From DASXRA01 sp036506155 (GTDB lineage: Bacteria; Actinomycetota; Actinomycetes; Mycobacteriales; Jatrophihabitantaceae), in NCBI GenBank assembly GCA_036506155.1, contig DASXSF010000035.1:138820-202819 (forward strand): a stretch of 64,000 nt of DNA, read 5' to 3'. A program made the translations under genes and the position numbers. Of the stretch, positions 17,098 through 25,810 are shown in pieces. The notes below the pieces were generated by a model, which had not been told where the DNA came from, searched no databases, and saw only the letters and a program-made list of their open reading frames with translations. The first letter of the stretch is position 1. Each line of letters starts with the position of its first letter.

Positions 17098-20058
17098 GTG
17101 CCGGTCATTGCGTCGCTTGCGGCCGCACAGCTGCGCCACCGGCCCGGACGCTGGGCGTTGCTCGTCGCTGGCGTCGCGCTGGCAGCCGCGATCCCGATAG
17201 TGGCCGCCGGCGCCGGCGACTCGGTAGCAGCGCAAACGGTACGGACGACCGTGCGGCAGATGTCGCCAGGCGATCGCACCATCACCGTCGTCGGTACCGG
17301 CACGATCTACAGCCGCAACCAGGCCGCCACGTTCGACACGCTGGTGCGGAATCAGCTGGCGCAGCTGTCGCGGTACCCGGTGCGTCGCGAGCTCGTCTTC
17401 CACCAGCTCTCACAGAACGGCGCCACGTTCTTTCTCGGCGCCGCCGACGACCTGCGTAGCGCCGTACGCGTGACGAGCGGCCGGTTGCCGCAGTCGTGCA
17501 CCCCGCGGCGTTGCGAGGTGGTCGCCCTCGGCGGCAACGAGGCGACACTTGCCCACGCGGTGACCTCTCTGGGTCTGGTCGTCGTGGGGCGCGCGGAGCG
17601 CACCGACCCGACCGTGCTGAGCGGCGAACTCAATCCCGGCTCGGTGCCGCTGCTGCTCGGCGACGGTGCGGACGCCGTGTCGCAGCTCGAGCCGCTGTCG
17701 CTGTTCGCGCGCACGTACGGCTGGGTGACCAGTCTCGACATCGATCGGGTGATCGCGTTGGGTGTGCCGGCGTACGTGCGCCGCTCGTCCGAGGTCGCGG
17801 ACACACTGATCGCCAAGATCGACGGTGCCGCCATCGTCCGCCCCGACGAACAGCTGACCGACGAATACCACCGCGCGTCGTTGTCGGCACGCCGGTTCGG
17901 GCTGCTAGGTGGCACCGCCGCCGTGCTGCTCCTCGGCTTCGCGATAGTCGCCGCGGTGAGCCTGCGGCGCGAACATGCCGTGCTTGTCGCAGTGCTGCGC
18001 CGCCGGGGCGCGCGCATCGCAGGGGTCGGAGCGCTCACCGCGTTGGAGGCGGGCGCCGCGTGCATAGCAGGGGCTGTCCTTGGCGTGGTGCTGGGCGCCG
18101 GCGTCACGGCGGGGTTGGCCCACCGCGCGAATATCCCCGCCTGGCGGACGATCCGGCACGCGTTCGGCTCAGCCTGGCCGGCGACGGTGCTCTTGCTCGT
18201 GGCGGCCACCGCAGTGACAGCCGCCGTACTGGTGTGGCCGGACCGCGATCGCCGAACGGTGTGGCGCACCGTCGAGCTGATCGGTGTCGCCTGCCTCGGC
18301 GCGGCCTGGCTGGGGGCCAGCCGCGGGTCGACATCGCTGGCAGACGGCAACGATCCCTTCGTCGTCGCGCTTCCGGTACTGGCCGCCGTGGTGGGCGGGC
18401 TGGTAGCGGCGCATCTCTGGGCGCCGCTCGCCCGCCTCGCCGCGCGGCTCGTGCCGCGCGGGTCAGTGGCCGGCCGGATCGGCCTGCTCGGCGCGATCCG
18501 CCGCCCGCTGCGCCCGGTCGCCACGACGGCGTTCCTCACCGCAGCGGTGGCGTCGGTGGTCTTCGCCGGCGCGTATCGGGCGACCCTGCTCGGCGGCTCG
18601 ATCGACCAGGCGGCGTACCAGGTGCCGCTCGACGCGACGATCACCGGTGGCCGAGACGTCACGACACCGCTCGCGGTCACGAGCCCGTCCGCGCTGGCGG
18701 CAGCCGCGCCGAATACCCGGGCGTACGGGGTGGTACGGACGTCGGGCGTGGTGCGCCCGCTGGACGGCAGCACCGAACAGGTCACGATGCTCGGCGTCGA
18801 CGGCGCGGCGATGCACGAGGTACACCGCTGGTCGCAGGTGACGGGCACGTCGGATTCGCCGGCGACTGTCGCAGGCCGGCTGCGCGCGCCGGTGGCAACC
18901 CCGGCGCCGCCGGTCACCGCCCGAACGGTGAGCCTGGACGTTGCCGGCTTGTCACCGGCGGTGGACGTCCTGTTGTGGTTGACGTCCGGCGACGGCCGCG
19001 ACGCCGCGGTGGAGCTTTCTCGCCACGGCTCGCGCCTCACCGGCAGGGTGCCGCCCGGCTCGTGGCGCCCGCTTGCCATCACGCTCAACGAGAACGTCGA
19101 GTACGCCACCCACCACCAGCACGCCATAGGGGAGGGCAACACCGACCAGCCGGTTGTGGCCGGCACGATCAGCTTCGGCGCTGCGCCGTGGCGCTGGGCC
19201 GGCTGGGGTTCGGCCAACGCCGCCGCCGGTATCAGCGGCGCTGCGCTGCGTGTGTCGTATCGCCTCGAGGGCTCGCAAATCGTGCTCGTCCCGGACTACA
19301 CGCCCCCGCCGGAGCTGCCCGTGGCCGTCGACCCCGCGACCGCCGGCATCGCCGATCACGGCAGGCTGACGATCACCCTGGACGAGGTCACCGTCATCGG
19401 CCGGGTTGTCGCGACGCTGCCGCGCTTCCCCACGACCACCGGGCCGTTCGTAGTAGCCGACCGGCAGGCGTTGTCCTCGGTCGTCGATCGCAGCCAGCCT
19501 GGTACGGGTGCCACGAGCGAGCTCTGGGTGGCGAGCCCGGAGGCGGCTCGCGTCACCGCGCCGTTGCATCAACTGACCGTGACACTGCGCGCGCCCATCC
19601 AGCAACGTCTCACCGACGACCCGGTCGCGAGCGGCTCCCGGCTGCTGCTCGCGCTGCTCGCCGGGCTGGCGCTGCTCGTCGCCGGGGTCGCGGTGGTGCT
19701 GCTCGTCCTCGGCGACCGCCGCGACGACGCGGGCGAACTGCACGCCTGGGAGGCGGACGGCGTGCGCCCGGCGACATTGCGCCGGATGCTGTTCCTGCGT
19801 GCGGTGTCGGTCGTCGGCGTGGCGTTGCCGTTCGGCGTGGCGACCGGGCTCATGCTCGCCGAGGTCGGCGCCAAGCTCGTCGCCGTGGACGCGTCCGGAG
19901 TGGCGCCGGTGCCGCCGCTGTCGGTGTCGATCGGCGCCGCGTGGACGGCCCTGCTGTTGCTTGCCGGGCTCGGGCTCGCCGTGGCGCTGGCCGCAGCCGT
20001 CGCCTCCCGAATGCTCCGTGAACGCCTGCCGGCCCGTCCCGAACTGGATCTGCGATGA
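17098..20058 (+). CDS. FtsX-like ABC permease, large
   Basis: About 986 aa. A first membrane helix follows the N-terminus (VIASLAAAQLRHRPGRWALLV), a large extracytoplasmic domain comes next, then helices at LLGGTAAVLLLGFAIVAAV and further groups in the middle and at the C-terminus (LLLALLAGLALLVAGVAVVL, then LRRMLFLRAVSVVGVALPFG). The arrangement matches the MacB/FtsX-type permease family. The partner ATPase is the next gene. The GTG 17098 lacks a ribosome binding site of its own; the good one lies before a 12-codon ORF just upstream. Substrate is unknown; lipoprotein, lipid or peptide export are family options. Confidence 0.75.
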   Translation: MPVIASLAAAQLRHRPGRWALLVAGVALAAAIPIVAAGAGDSVAAQTVRTTVRQMSPGDRTITVVGTGTIYSRNQAATFDTLVRNQLAQLSRYPVRRELVFHQLSQNGATFFLGAADDLRSAVRVTSGRLPQSCTPRRCEVVALGGNEATLAHAVTSLGLVVVGRAERTDPTVLSGELNPGSVPLLLGDGADAVSQLEPLSLFARTYGWVTSLDIDRVIALGVPAYVRRSSEVADTLIAKIDGAAIVRPDEQLTDEYHRASLSARRFGLLGGTAAVLLLGFAIVAAVSLRREHAVLVAVLRRRGARIAGVGALTALEAGAACIAGAVLGVVLGAGVTAGLAHRANIPAWRTIRHAFGSAWPATVLLLVAATAVTAAVLVWPDRDRRTVWRTVELIGVACLGAAWLGASRGSTSLADGNDPFVVALPVLAAVVGGLVAAHLWAPLARLAARLVPRGSVAGRIGLLGAIRRPLRPVATTAFLTAAVASVVFAGAYRATLLGGSIDQAAYQVPLDATITGGRDVTTPLAVTSPSALAAAAPNTRAYGVVRTSGVVRPLDGSTEQVTMLGVDGAAMHEVHRWSQVTGTSDSPATVAGRLRAPVATPAPPVTARTVSLDVAGLSPAVDVLLWLTSGDGRDAAVELSRHGSRLTGRVPPGSWRPLAITLNENVEYATHHQHAIGEGNTDQPVVAGTISFGAAPWRWAGWGSANAAAGISGAALRVSYRLEGSQIVLVPDYTPPPELPVAVDPATAGIADHGRLTITLDEVTVIGRVVATLPRFPTTTGPFVVADRQALSSVVDRSQPGTGATSELWVASPEAARVTAPLHQLTVTLRAPIQQRLTDDPVASGSRLLLALLAGLALLVAGVAVVLLVLGDRRDDAGELHAWEADGVRPATLRRMLFLRAVSVVGVALPFGVATGLMLAEVGAKLVAVDASGVAPVPPLSVSIGAAWTALLLLAGLGLAVALAAAVASRMLRERLPARPELDLR

Positions 20059-20110
20059 GCGCGGCAGCGGAGCTCTTCGCGCGAGCGGTCATCGCATCGG
20101 CGGTACGGAA

Positions 20111-21619
20111 ATGAACGCGATCGACATCGCGGACGCCTTCTGCCTGTATCCCATACCTGGCGGTACGGTCGCCGCGCTGCGCGGCCTGTCGCTGACCGTC
20201 GCCGTCGGTGAGCGCCTCGTCGTGCACGGGCCGAACGGTTCGGGCAAGACGACGTTGCTGCGCGTGCTGGCAGGCGAGGTCGCGCCCAGTGCAGGCACGG
20301 TGTCCGTCGCCGGGGTCGACCTGGCCGGCGCCGACGAGGCGACACGGTCCCGGCTGCGATTGACTCGTCTGGGCATCGTCGACCAGCACAGCGCGCGAGC
20401 GCTTCGCCCCGAGCTCTCTGTCCTCGACAACGTGGCGCTACAGCTGCGCCTGGCCGGAGTGGGCCGCCCCGAAGCCCGCCGGCGCGCTGCCGAGACGCTC
20501 CAGCGTCTCGCGCTGGACGAGCTGGCGCAGCGCCGCCCGGCAAGCCTCTCCGGCGGGGAGGCGCAGCGCGTGGCTGTCTGCGCAGCGCTCGCGCACGAGC
20601 CCACCGTCGTGCTCGCCGACGAGCCGACCGGCGAGCTCGACCTCGCGTCCGCCGACGCCGTCTACGAACTGCTCGCCGACGCCGTGACCGCCATCGGCGC
20701 CACCCTGTTGCTCGTCACCCACGACCAGCGTGCCGCCGGCATCGCCGACCGGGTGGTGCGCATCCGCGACGGCCGGCTGTCCGAGCAGTGGACCCCGGAC
20801 GGGCCCGAATTCCTTGTGGTGGACGACCGTGGCTGGGTGCGGCTGCCCGAAGCGCTGCGGCGGGCCGTTGGCGCCGAGCAGACGGTTCGGGCGCACGGCG
20901 AAGCGGGACGCATCGTGCTGCGGGGCACCGGCGAGGTGGACGCCGGGCAGCCGGCGAGAACGCCCGCCCCGCGCGCTGCCGCCGCCGATCCGATCGCGGC
21001 CGTGTCGGGCGTCCGGGTGGCCTATGGCAGCCGGGTGGTCCTCGACGGCCTCGACCTGGACGTCTGCCCCGGAGCGCTCACGCTGGTGCGCGGCCGGTCC
21101 GGTTCAGGCAAGTCGACGCTGCTGCGGGTACTCACCGGGCTCGCCGACCCCGACGCGGGGCGCGCCGTGCTCGCCGGCATCGAACTGGGTGCGCTCAGCC
21201 GGGCAGCCCGCGCTGACCTGCGGCGCAGACACGTCGCCGTGGCCGGGCAGGGCGGCGCGATGGCCGAGCCGCTCGATGTGATCGAGAACCTGGCGCTCGC
21301 CCGCACGGCCCGCGGGCTGCCCGCCGACCCGGACTTGATCGACAAGACCATGGAAGCGCTCAGCCTCACGGCGCTGCGGGAGCGTGCGGTGCGGCTGCTG
21401 TCCGGGGGCGAGCGGCAGCGGGTGGCAGTGGCCCGTTCGCTCGTCGTGGAACGTCACCTCGTAGTGCTGGACGAGCCGACCTCATCGCAGGACGAGGCGC
21501 ATGCCGAGATCGTCGCGCGGGTACTCGCCGACGCTGCCGCGGCCGGACGCGCGGTGCTGTGTGCGACGCACGACCCGGTTCTTGCCGGGGCCGCGGACGC
21601 GGTGTGCACGCTCGACTGA
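20111..21619 (+). CDS. fused double ABC ATPase
   Basis: About 502 aa with two complete nucleotide-binding domains. The first has GPNGSGKTTLLRVLAG, LSGGEAQRVAV and VVLADEPTGELD; the second has RGRSGSGKSTLLRVL, LSGGERQRVAVARSL and LVVLDEPTSSQDE. Both resemble MacB/LolD-type ATPases. A short linker (about residues 230-290) joins them. Start ATG 20111, 52 bp after the permease stop. A fused pair of ATPases with one long permease suggests a full transporter made of two polypeptides. The substrate is not evident. Confidence 0.85.
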   Translation: MNAIDIADAFCLYPIPGGTVAALRGLSLTVAVGERLVVHGPNGSGKTTLLRVLAGEVAPSAGTVSVAGVDLAGADEATRSRLRLTRLGIVDQHSARALRPELSVLDNVALQLRLAGVGRPEARRRAAETLQRLALDELAQRRPASLSGGEAQRVAVCAALAHEPTVVLADEPTGELDLASADAVYELLADAVTAIGATLLLVTHDQRAAGIADRVVRIRDGRLSEQWTPDGPEFLVVDDRGWVRLPEALRRAVGAEQTVRAHGEAGRIVLRGTGEVDAGQPARTPAPRAAAADPIAAVSGVRVAYGSRVVLDGLDLDVCPGALTLVRGRSGSGKSTLLRVLTGLADPDAGRAVLAGIELGALSRAARADLRRRHVAVAGQGGAMAEPLDVIENLALARTARGLPADPDLIDKTMEALSLTALRERAVRLLSGGERQRVAVARSLVVERHLVVLDEPTSSQDEAHAEIVARVLADAAAAGRAVLCATHDPVLAGAADAVCTLD

Positions 21620-21646
21620 GCGTCCTGGAGCGTGTACATCTCTGTC

Positions 21647-21904
21647 ATGAGCGTTCCGGGCGGCTCCGGCGAGCAGCACGAACCGGCCAAGCGCGGCCTG
21701 CGCGGCAGGATCAAACCGAAGCATGTCATCGCATTCGTTGTGGTTGTGCTGTTCGTGGTCTTCATGGTGGAGAACCTGCGCAAGGTGCCGATCCGGTTCA
21801 TCGGCCCGGAGGTGCACGCTCCGCTCATCCTGGCGCTGCTCGTCAGTGCCGTGCTGGGCGCGCTGGTGGTATTCGCCGTCCAGCGGCTGCGTCGCCGCGG
21901 CTGA
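21647..21904 (+). CDS. LapA/DUF1049-like small membrane protein
   Basis: About 85 aa with two hydrophobic helices (HVIAFVVVVLFVVFMVEN and APLILALLVSAVLGALVVF) separated by VPIRFIGPEV, and a basic C-terminus. This is the layout of LapA-domain proteins, which act in envelope assembly in some bacteria. ATG 21647 is taken as the start; GTG 21632 is in frame but sits directly against the GGAG at 21627. Function in actinobacteria is not established. Confidence 0.65.
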   Translation: MSVPGGSGEQHEPAKRGLRGRIKPKHVIAFVVVVLFVVFMVENLRKVPIRFIGPEVHAPLILALLVSAVLGALVVFAVQRLRRRG

Positions 21905-22127
21905 AACCTGCTCCATGGCAACAGAGCGTAGCTAGTTCACAGCGTGGTATCCACCGTTTGGCCGCTTTGGCGGCATCACCACTGCGATAGGCTCGCCCGG
22001 CGGCGGGCACACCCCGGCGTCGCGCGGCCAGCGACGTCGACTTAAGCCGGTGCCCCGGACAGGCCGGGTCGGGCTAGGGGCGCACTGGTGCGCGCGCGAG
22101 CCCGGTGCGGCAGTGAGGAGTTAGCTG
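21905..22127 (+). promoter_or_regulatory. gene-free leader region before globin genes
   Basis: This 223-bp stretch has no credible ORF. A TAGGCT -10-like box is at 21987-21992. Beyond it the DNA is rich in potential hairpins, including GCGCAC-TG-GTGCGC at 22080-22093 and GC-rich complementary blocks around 22050-22075. GAGGAG precedes the hemoglobin ATG. The transcript would have a structured leader of about 130 nt. I do not recognise a known riboswitch class. Confidence 0.35.
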
Positions 22128-22541
22128 ATGGTCGACCATGCCCCCGTCTCCGGCACCCCGCTCGGAGCAGAGGAGCCCATATCCGACTACGACCGCATCG
22201 GTGGTGGCCGAGCCGTATCGGCCGTCGTCGACCGGTTCTACGAGTCGGTGCTGGCCGACCCACAACTCGCCCCGTTCTTTGTCGAAACCGACGTGAACCG
22301 CCTCAAGCGGCACCAGGTCCTGCTCATATCGCAGGTCATGGGCGGCCCGGCGGACTACGACGGCCGCAGCCTGCGTGACCCGCACGACGGGCTGAACATC
22401 AGCAGCAATGACTTCGGCCGTGTCGTCACTCACCTCGTCACGGCTCTCCAGGAAGCATCCGTGCCCGGCGATGTAATCGGACGGCTCGGCACGCAACTCG
22501 GCGCGGCCGAAAAGGACGTCGTCCAGGCGGTGGCGGACTAG
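22128..22541 (+). CDS. glbN: truncated hemoglobin, group I (trHbN-like)
   Basis: A 137-aa 2-on-2 globin. Family landmarks are IGGGRAVSAVVDRFYESVLADP with the distal B10 tyrosine, FFVETDVNRLKRHQVLL, and the C-terminal globin helices with DPHDGLNISSNDFGRVVTHL. Group I truncated hemoglobins often oxidise nitric oxide to nitrate, needing a reductase. It lies four bases upstream of a flavohemoglobin, which could supply that activity or work alongside. Strong GAGGAG site before ATG 22128. Confidence 0.9.
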   Translation: MVDHAPVSGTPLGAEEPISDYDRIGGGRAVSAVVDRFYESVLADPQLAPFFVETDVNRLKRHQVLLISQVMGGPADYDGRSLRDPHDGLNISSNDFGRVVTHLVTALQEASVPGDVIGRLGTQLGAAEKDVVQAVAD

Positions 22542-22545
22542 CTTC

Positions 22546-23692
22546 ATGGATTCGACAGCCCTACAGGACAGCTGGAAATACGTTGCTAAATCGGGCGACG
22601 AGGTCCCACTGTTCTTCTACTCGCATCTGTTTCTATCGCACCCCGAAGTCCGCGACATGTTCCCCCGTGTCGATGGCCGCGCAACGTGACAAGCTCGTCA
22701 GTGCCCTCGGTACGGTCGTCAGCAATGTCGACAACCTCGACGCCGTGGTCCCGGTACTCCAACAACTCGGCCGCGACCACCGGCGCTTCGGGGCGGTAGC
22801 CGAGCACTATCCGGCCGTCGGCGCATCGCTGCTTGCCACGTTGCGGTACTTCCTCGGTCCACAGTGGACGGAGGAGCTGGCGAACGAGTGGGCCGCGGCG
22901 TACGGGCTGGTCGCCAAGGTGATGGTGCAGGCGGCGGAAGAGGCGGAGGCGGACAGCCCCGCCTGGTGGATCGCCGACGTACTCGCCGTCGAACGCCGCA
23001 CCATGGACGTCGCGGTCGTGCAGCTTCGTCCGCAAGAACAATTCGACTACGTGCCCGGCCAGTCGTTCGCAATGGAGATCCCGCAGCGCCCGCGGCTGTG
23101 GCGCTACTACAGCCCGGCCAATGCGCCGCGCGAGGACGGCACGATTGAGCTCCACGTCCAGCTGGTCGCGGGCGGGCAGGTCAGCACGAGCATGGTCCGA
23201 TCGCTGCGTGCTGGTGACACCGTGAAGATGGGAGCGCCGGTGGGTGACCAGCTCGTCCATACGGCCGACGACTCGCGGGGCATCCTAATGGTCGCCGCTG
23301 GCACCGGCCTCGCACCGCTGCGCGCGATTCTGGAGCAGATCGACCGCAACTGGCAGGTGAACGGCCAGGCCCCGCCCGTCCAGCTGTTTCACGGCGTCCG
23401 GATGCCGTGGAACCTCTACGAGCACCAACGGCTTACGGCACTGGCGCAGCGGCCGTGGTTCGACTACACGCCGGTCGTGTCGGACGACAGCTCGTACCCC
23501 GGCACGCGTGGTCTGGTCGGCTCGGTGGCTGCCCAGAGCGCACGACGCGACGGAAGTCGCGCGATGGTGTGCGGTTCCGGGGAGATGGTCCAGCACGCCG
23601 TCGGCGAGTTGACCAAGGCCGGCACCACGCGGGAGGACATCCGATTCGACGAATTCGCCAAGGCGGGCTCGGGTACAGGTGATATGGAATGA
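22546..23692 (+). pseudogene. hmp: flavohemoglobin (nitric oxide dioxygenase), interrupted by a +1 frameshift
   Basis: From ATG 22546 the frame reads MDSTALQDSWKYVAKSG and continues to EVRDMFP, then stops at TGA 22687 after a C5 run (22662-22666). Dropping one C joins it to VSMAAQRDKLVSALG, which is the expected continuation of an actinobacterial flavohemoglobin; the repaired protein is about 381 aa. The globin part holds RRFGAVAEHYPAVG; the reductase part has the FAD motif RYYSPANAP and the NAD motif AGTGLAPLRAIL. Intact homologues detoxify nitric oxide using NAD(P)H and oxygen. Either a sequencing error, a decayed gene or a phase-variable C tract. The stop overlaps the next gene by ATGA. 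Confidence 0.85.
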
Positions 23693-24360
23693 CAGCAGCA
23701 AATTACGATCTCTCGTCGCCCTCGATATCCGCTGATGCGGTTCGCGCCGCGCGATTCTCGAGCAAGCGTCACGGCCTGGACGAGAAGGAAGTCCGGACGT
23801 TCCTTGATGGGGTCGCCAACGCTATTCAGGCAGCCGACGCCGAGCGCGCCTCGCTGCGCGCCGAGCTGCACGAGATCCGCGCCGAGGTCGAGCGCATTCG
23901 CGGCACCGTGACGGCCGAGGAAAGCCAGTCGCGCATGGAGATCAGCGTGCACGCCGTCGGACTGCTGAGCCAGGCACAGCAGACCGCGGACAGTTGCGTG
24001 GCCGAAGCCGAGCAGTACGCACGCGATCTCATCAGCACGGCGCGCAACCAGTACCAGGAGATCCTGCAGAAGGCGCAGCAGGCGGCCGCGCAGTCGATGA
24101 GTGAGGTGTCCGCGGTGACGGCGTCGGGCAGTTCCGACGAACCGGTCGTCTCGCTGCCGGAGATCGAATACGTCCGTACCTTCGCCCGGGTGGCTCAGGT
24201 GCAGCTGCGCTCGGTGCTCGACGCCCTGACTCAGGAGGTCGACAAGCTCGGTCAGCTACCGCGCTTCGACGACGTCCAGCCCGGTAGCGGGCCGCAGGGC
24301 GTGTCCTGGGAGCCGAGCAACCTCGTGCCGCTGAACGTCACGCGCGCCGACACGGGCTGA
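23689..24360 (+). CDS. DivIVA-domain coiled-coil protein
   Basis: A 223-aa protein. The N-terminal ISADAVRAARFSSKRHGLDE followed by KEVRTFLDGV is a DivIVA membrane-binding domain, then a long coiled coil (AERASLRAELHEIRAEVERI onward), and a less ordered C-terminus. DivIVA proteins mark curved membrane at poles or septa and recruit partners. Here the gene is translationally coupled to the flavohemoglobin by ATGA, so it may position or scaffold the globins rather than control growth. That link is inferred from context alone. Confidence 0.8.
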   Translation: MTAANYDLSSPSISADAVRAARFSSKRHGLDEKEVRTFLDGVANAIQAADAERASLRAELHEIRAEVERIRGTVTAEESQSRMEISVHAVGLLSQAQQTADSCVAEAEQYARDLISTARNQYQEILQKAQQAAAQSMSEVSAVTASGSSDEPVVSLPEIEYVRTFARVAQVQLRSVLDALTQEVDKLGQLPRFDDVQPGSGPQGVSWEPSNLVPLNVTRADTG

Positions 24361-24469
24361 GCCCGCTCGGCCTGCCGTGGCGGCCGGGCCAGCATCGATC
24401 AACGACATCTATACGTCACCGTGAAACTTGGCATTGGACGTATGGATGCTACCGGCGCAGGCTGGCTGC

Positions 24470-24976
24470 ATGACCACCACGACGTTGACCCGTTCCTGTA
24501 CCGGGCTGATCGACGGCGTGCGCGGCGCGGTCGCCACCCACGCGGACTGGTCGCGCACGGCGGAACTGGTCGCCGGACAGCTCCGGCTGCACCTGCCAAC
24601 TCCTGACGTCCTGACCGCGGAGCAGCGTCTCGGCAGTCCGGACGGTTACACCAGCCACACGCTGCACGTCGAGCCCGACGGCTCGTTCTCGATCATCGCC
24701 GTCGTGTGGCGGCCCGGGCAGCTGACGCGCATCCACGACCACGTCACGTGGTGCGTGGTCGGCGTCATTCAGGGCACCGAGCACGAGGAGCTCTGCGACA
24801 AGAACCTCGCGCTCGTCCGCGAGAACGACAACCGCGTGGGCGACGTCAGCGGCTTCGCGCCGCCCGGCGACATCCACCGGGTCCACAACACCCACGACAT
24901 CACGGCGATCTCGGTGCATGTTTACGGCACCGACGTCACGCGCATCGGTTCCAGCGTGAGGCGCTACTACAACTAA
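24470..24976 (+). CDS. cysteine dioxygenase type I (cupin)
   Basis: A 168-aa single-domain cupin. The iron ligands are expected in RIHDHVTWCVVGVIQG (two His) and PPGDIHRVHN (third His), the pattern of bacterial cysteine dioxygenase, which oxidises cysteine to cysteinesulfinate. ATG 24470 is chosen: TTGGAC (24434-24439), 18 bp and CAGGCT (24458-24463) could form a promoter ending six bases before it, so a leaderless transcript is likely. It follows the globin-DivIVA genes after 109 bp. Another thiol dioxygenase activity is possible. Confidence 0.82.
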   Translation: MTTTTLTRSCTGLIDGVRGAVATHADWSRTAELVAGQLRLHLPTPDVLTAEQRLGSPDGYTSHTLHVEPDGSFSIIAVVWRPGQLTRIHDHVTWCVVGVIQGTEHEELCDKNLALVRENDNRVGDVSGFAPPGDIHRVHNTHDITAISVHVYGTDVTRIGSSVRRYYN

Positions 24977-25084
24977 CCCGCCTGCGCGCATTCGCGTCTG
25001 CACCGCAAGGTGGCGGGGCCCTTCGCGCGAGCGCTCATCGCTGCCGCTCCAGGGGACTGGGAATTGGTCGGTAGGCTGTTCCCT

Positions 25085-25321
25085 ATGGAAGCGACGCTGG
25101 ATTCGGTGGGGCGCATCGTGATCCCCAAAGCGTTGCGACAGGCGCTGGGCCTGCGTGCCGGATCGACGGTCGACATCTCCCGCTACGGCGCCGGTCTGCA
25201 GCTGGTGCCTACCGGGCGTACGGCTCGGCTGGTCGACGAGGACGGCGCGCTGGTCGCGACGGGCACCACGAAGATCGACGACAACGACGTATTCGCGCTG
25301 ATCGACTCTGCCCGGCGGTGA
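25085..25321 (+). CDS. vapB: VapB-type antitoxin (SpoVT/AbrB fold)
   Basis: A 78-aa protein with an AbrB-like swapped hairpin domain (ATLDSVGRIVIPKALRQALG, then LRAGSTVDISRYGAGLQLVP) and a C-terminal toxin-binding segment. ATG 25085 is preceded by TAGGCT at 25072-25077 with a 7-base gap, so the mRNA is probably leaderless. The stop overlaps the toxin GTG by four bases. Earlier in-frame ATG codons would add a stretch without AbrB similarity. Confidence 0.85.
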   Translation: MEATLDSVGRIVIPKALRQALGLRAGSTVDISRYGAGLQLVPTGRTARLVDEDGALVATGTTKIDDNDVFALIDSARR

Positions 25322-25731
25322 CCAAACCCGTCGCGGTCGACACCAGCGTTGCCGTGCCGCTGCTGGTGCAGACGCATCAGGCCCACGCTGCAGTGGTGCG
25401 CTGGTGGACGGGTCGCGAGCTCGCGCTTTGCGGGCACGCCGTGATCGAGACGTATTCGGTGCTTACGCGGCTTCCCGATGACCTGCGGTTGGCACCGGCA
25501 GATGCGGCCCGCTTGCTGAACGAACGCTTTGCCGCGCCACTCCTGCTGGGTCGCCGGCTCGCCGGCCGCCTTCCGGATCTGCTCAGCGGCCTGGGCATCG
25601 CCGGCGGGGCCGTCTACGACGCCGTCGTGGCGCTCGCGGCACAAGAGCACGGGTACGACCTGGCTACGCGCGACGGCCGGGCCAAGGCCACCTACGAGAC
25701 CGTGGGTGTTCCCGTCATTGTCGTCGAATGA
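25318..25731 (+). CDS. vapC: VapC PIN-domain toxin
   Basis: A 137-aa PIN domain with D8 in VAVDTSVAVP, E44 in HAVIETYSVL, then acidic residues in GGAVYDAVVAL and DLATRDGRA. It is coupled to the AbrB-type antitoxin by GTGA. Predicted Mg-dependent RNase. It ends just six bases before the HAIR operator of clpB. Different antitoxin class from the other two modules, so it is a separate acquisition rather than a duplication. Confidence 0.87.
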   Translation: MTKPVAVDTSVAVPLLVQTHQAHAAVVRWWTGRELALCGHAVIETYSVLTRLPDDLRLAPADAARLLNERFAAPLLLGRRLAGRLPDLLSGLGIAGGAVYDAVVALAAQEHGYDLATRDGRAKATYETVGVPVIVVE

Positions 25732-25736
25732 AGCCC

Positions 25737-25765
25737 CTTGAGCGGAACAGACTCAACTTTACGAT
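25737..25765 (+). promoter_or_regulatory. HAIR operator overlapping the clpB promoter
   Basis: CTTGAGC-GGAACAG-ACTCAAC at 25737-25757 matches the HspR operator consensus CTTGAGT-N7-ACTCAAG at all but the last base of each arm. TTGAGC (25738-25743), a 16-bp spacer and TACGAT (25760-25765) form a promoter whose -35 box is inside the operator, so bound HspR would block transcription. Confidence 0.8.
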
Positions 25766-25810
25766 CGTTGGCATGGATGGACTATTAACCGACGAGGTGA
25801 GCGCATACCC

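Noticed and set aside
17352..19217. 621-aa minus-strand ORF opposite the FtsX-like gene
   Set aside because: Low-complexity Ser/Thr/Arg shadow with no recognisable motif; the plus frame encodes membrane helices.
22583..22666. Start of the flavohemoglobin at ATG 22583
   Set aside because: The encoded N-terminus (NRATRSHCSSTRIC) is an out-of-frame reading; the true N-terminus is in the frame from 22546.
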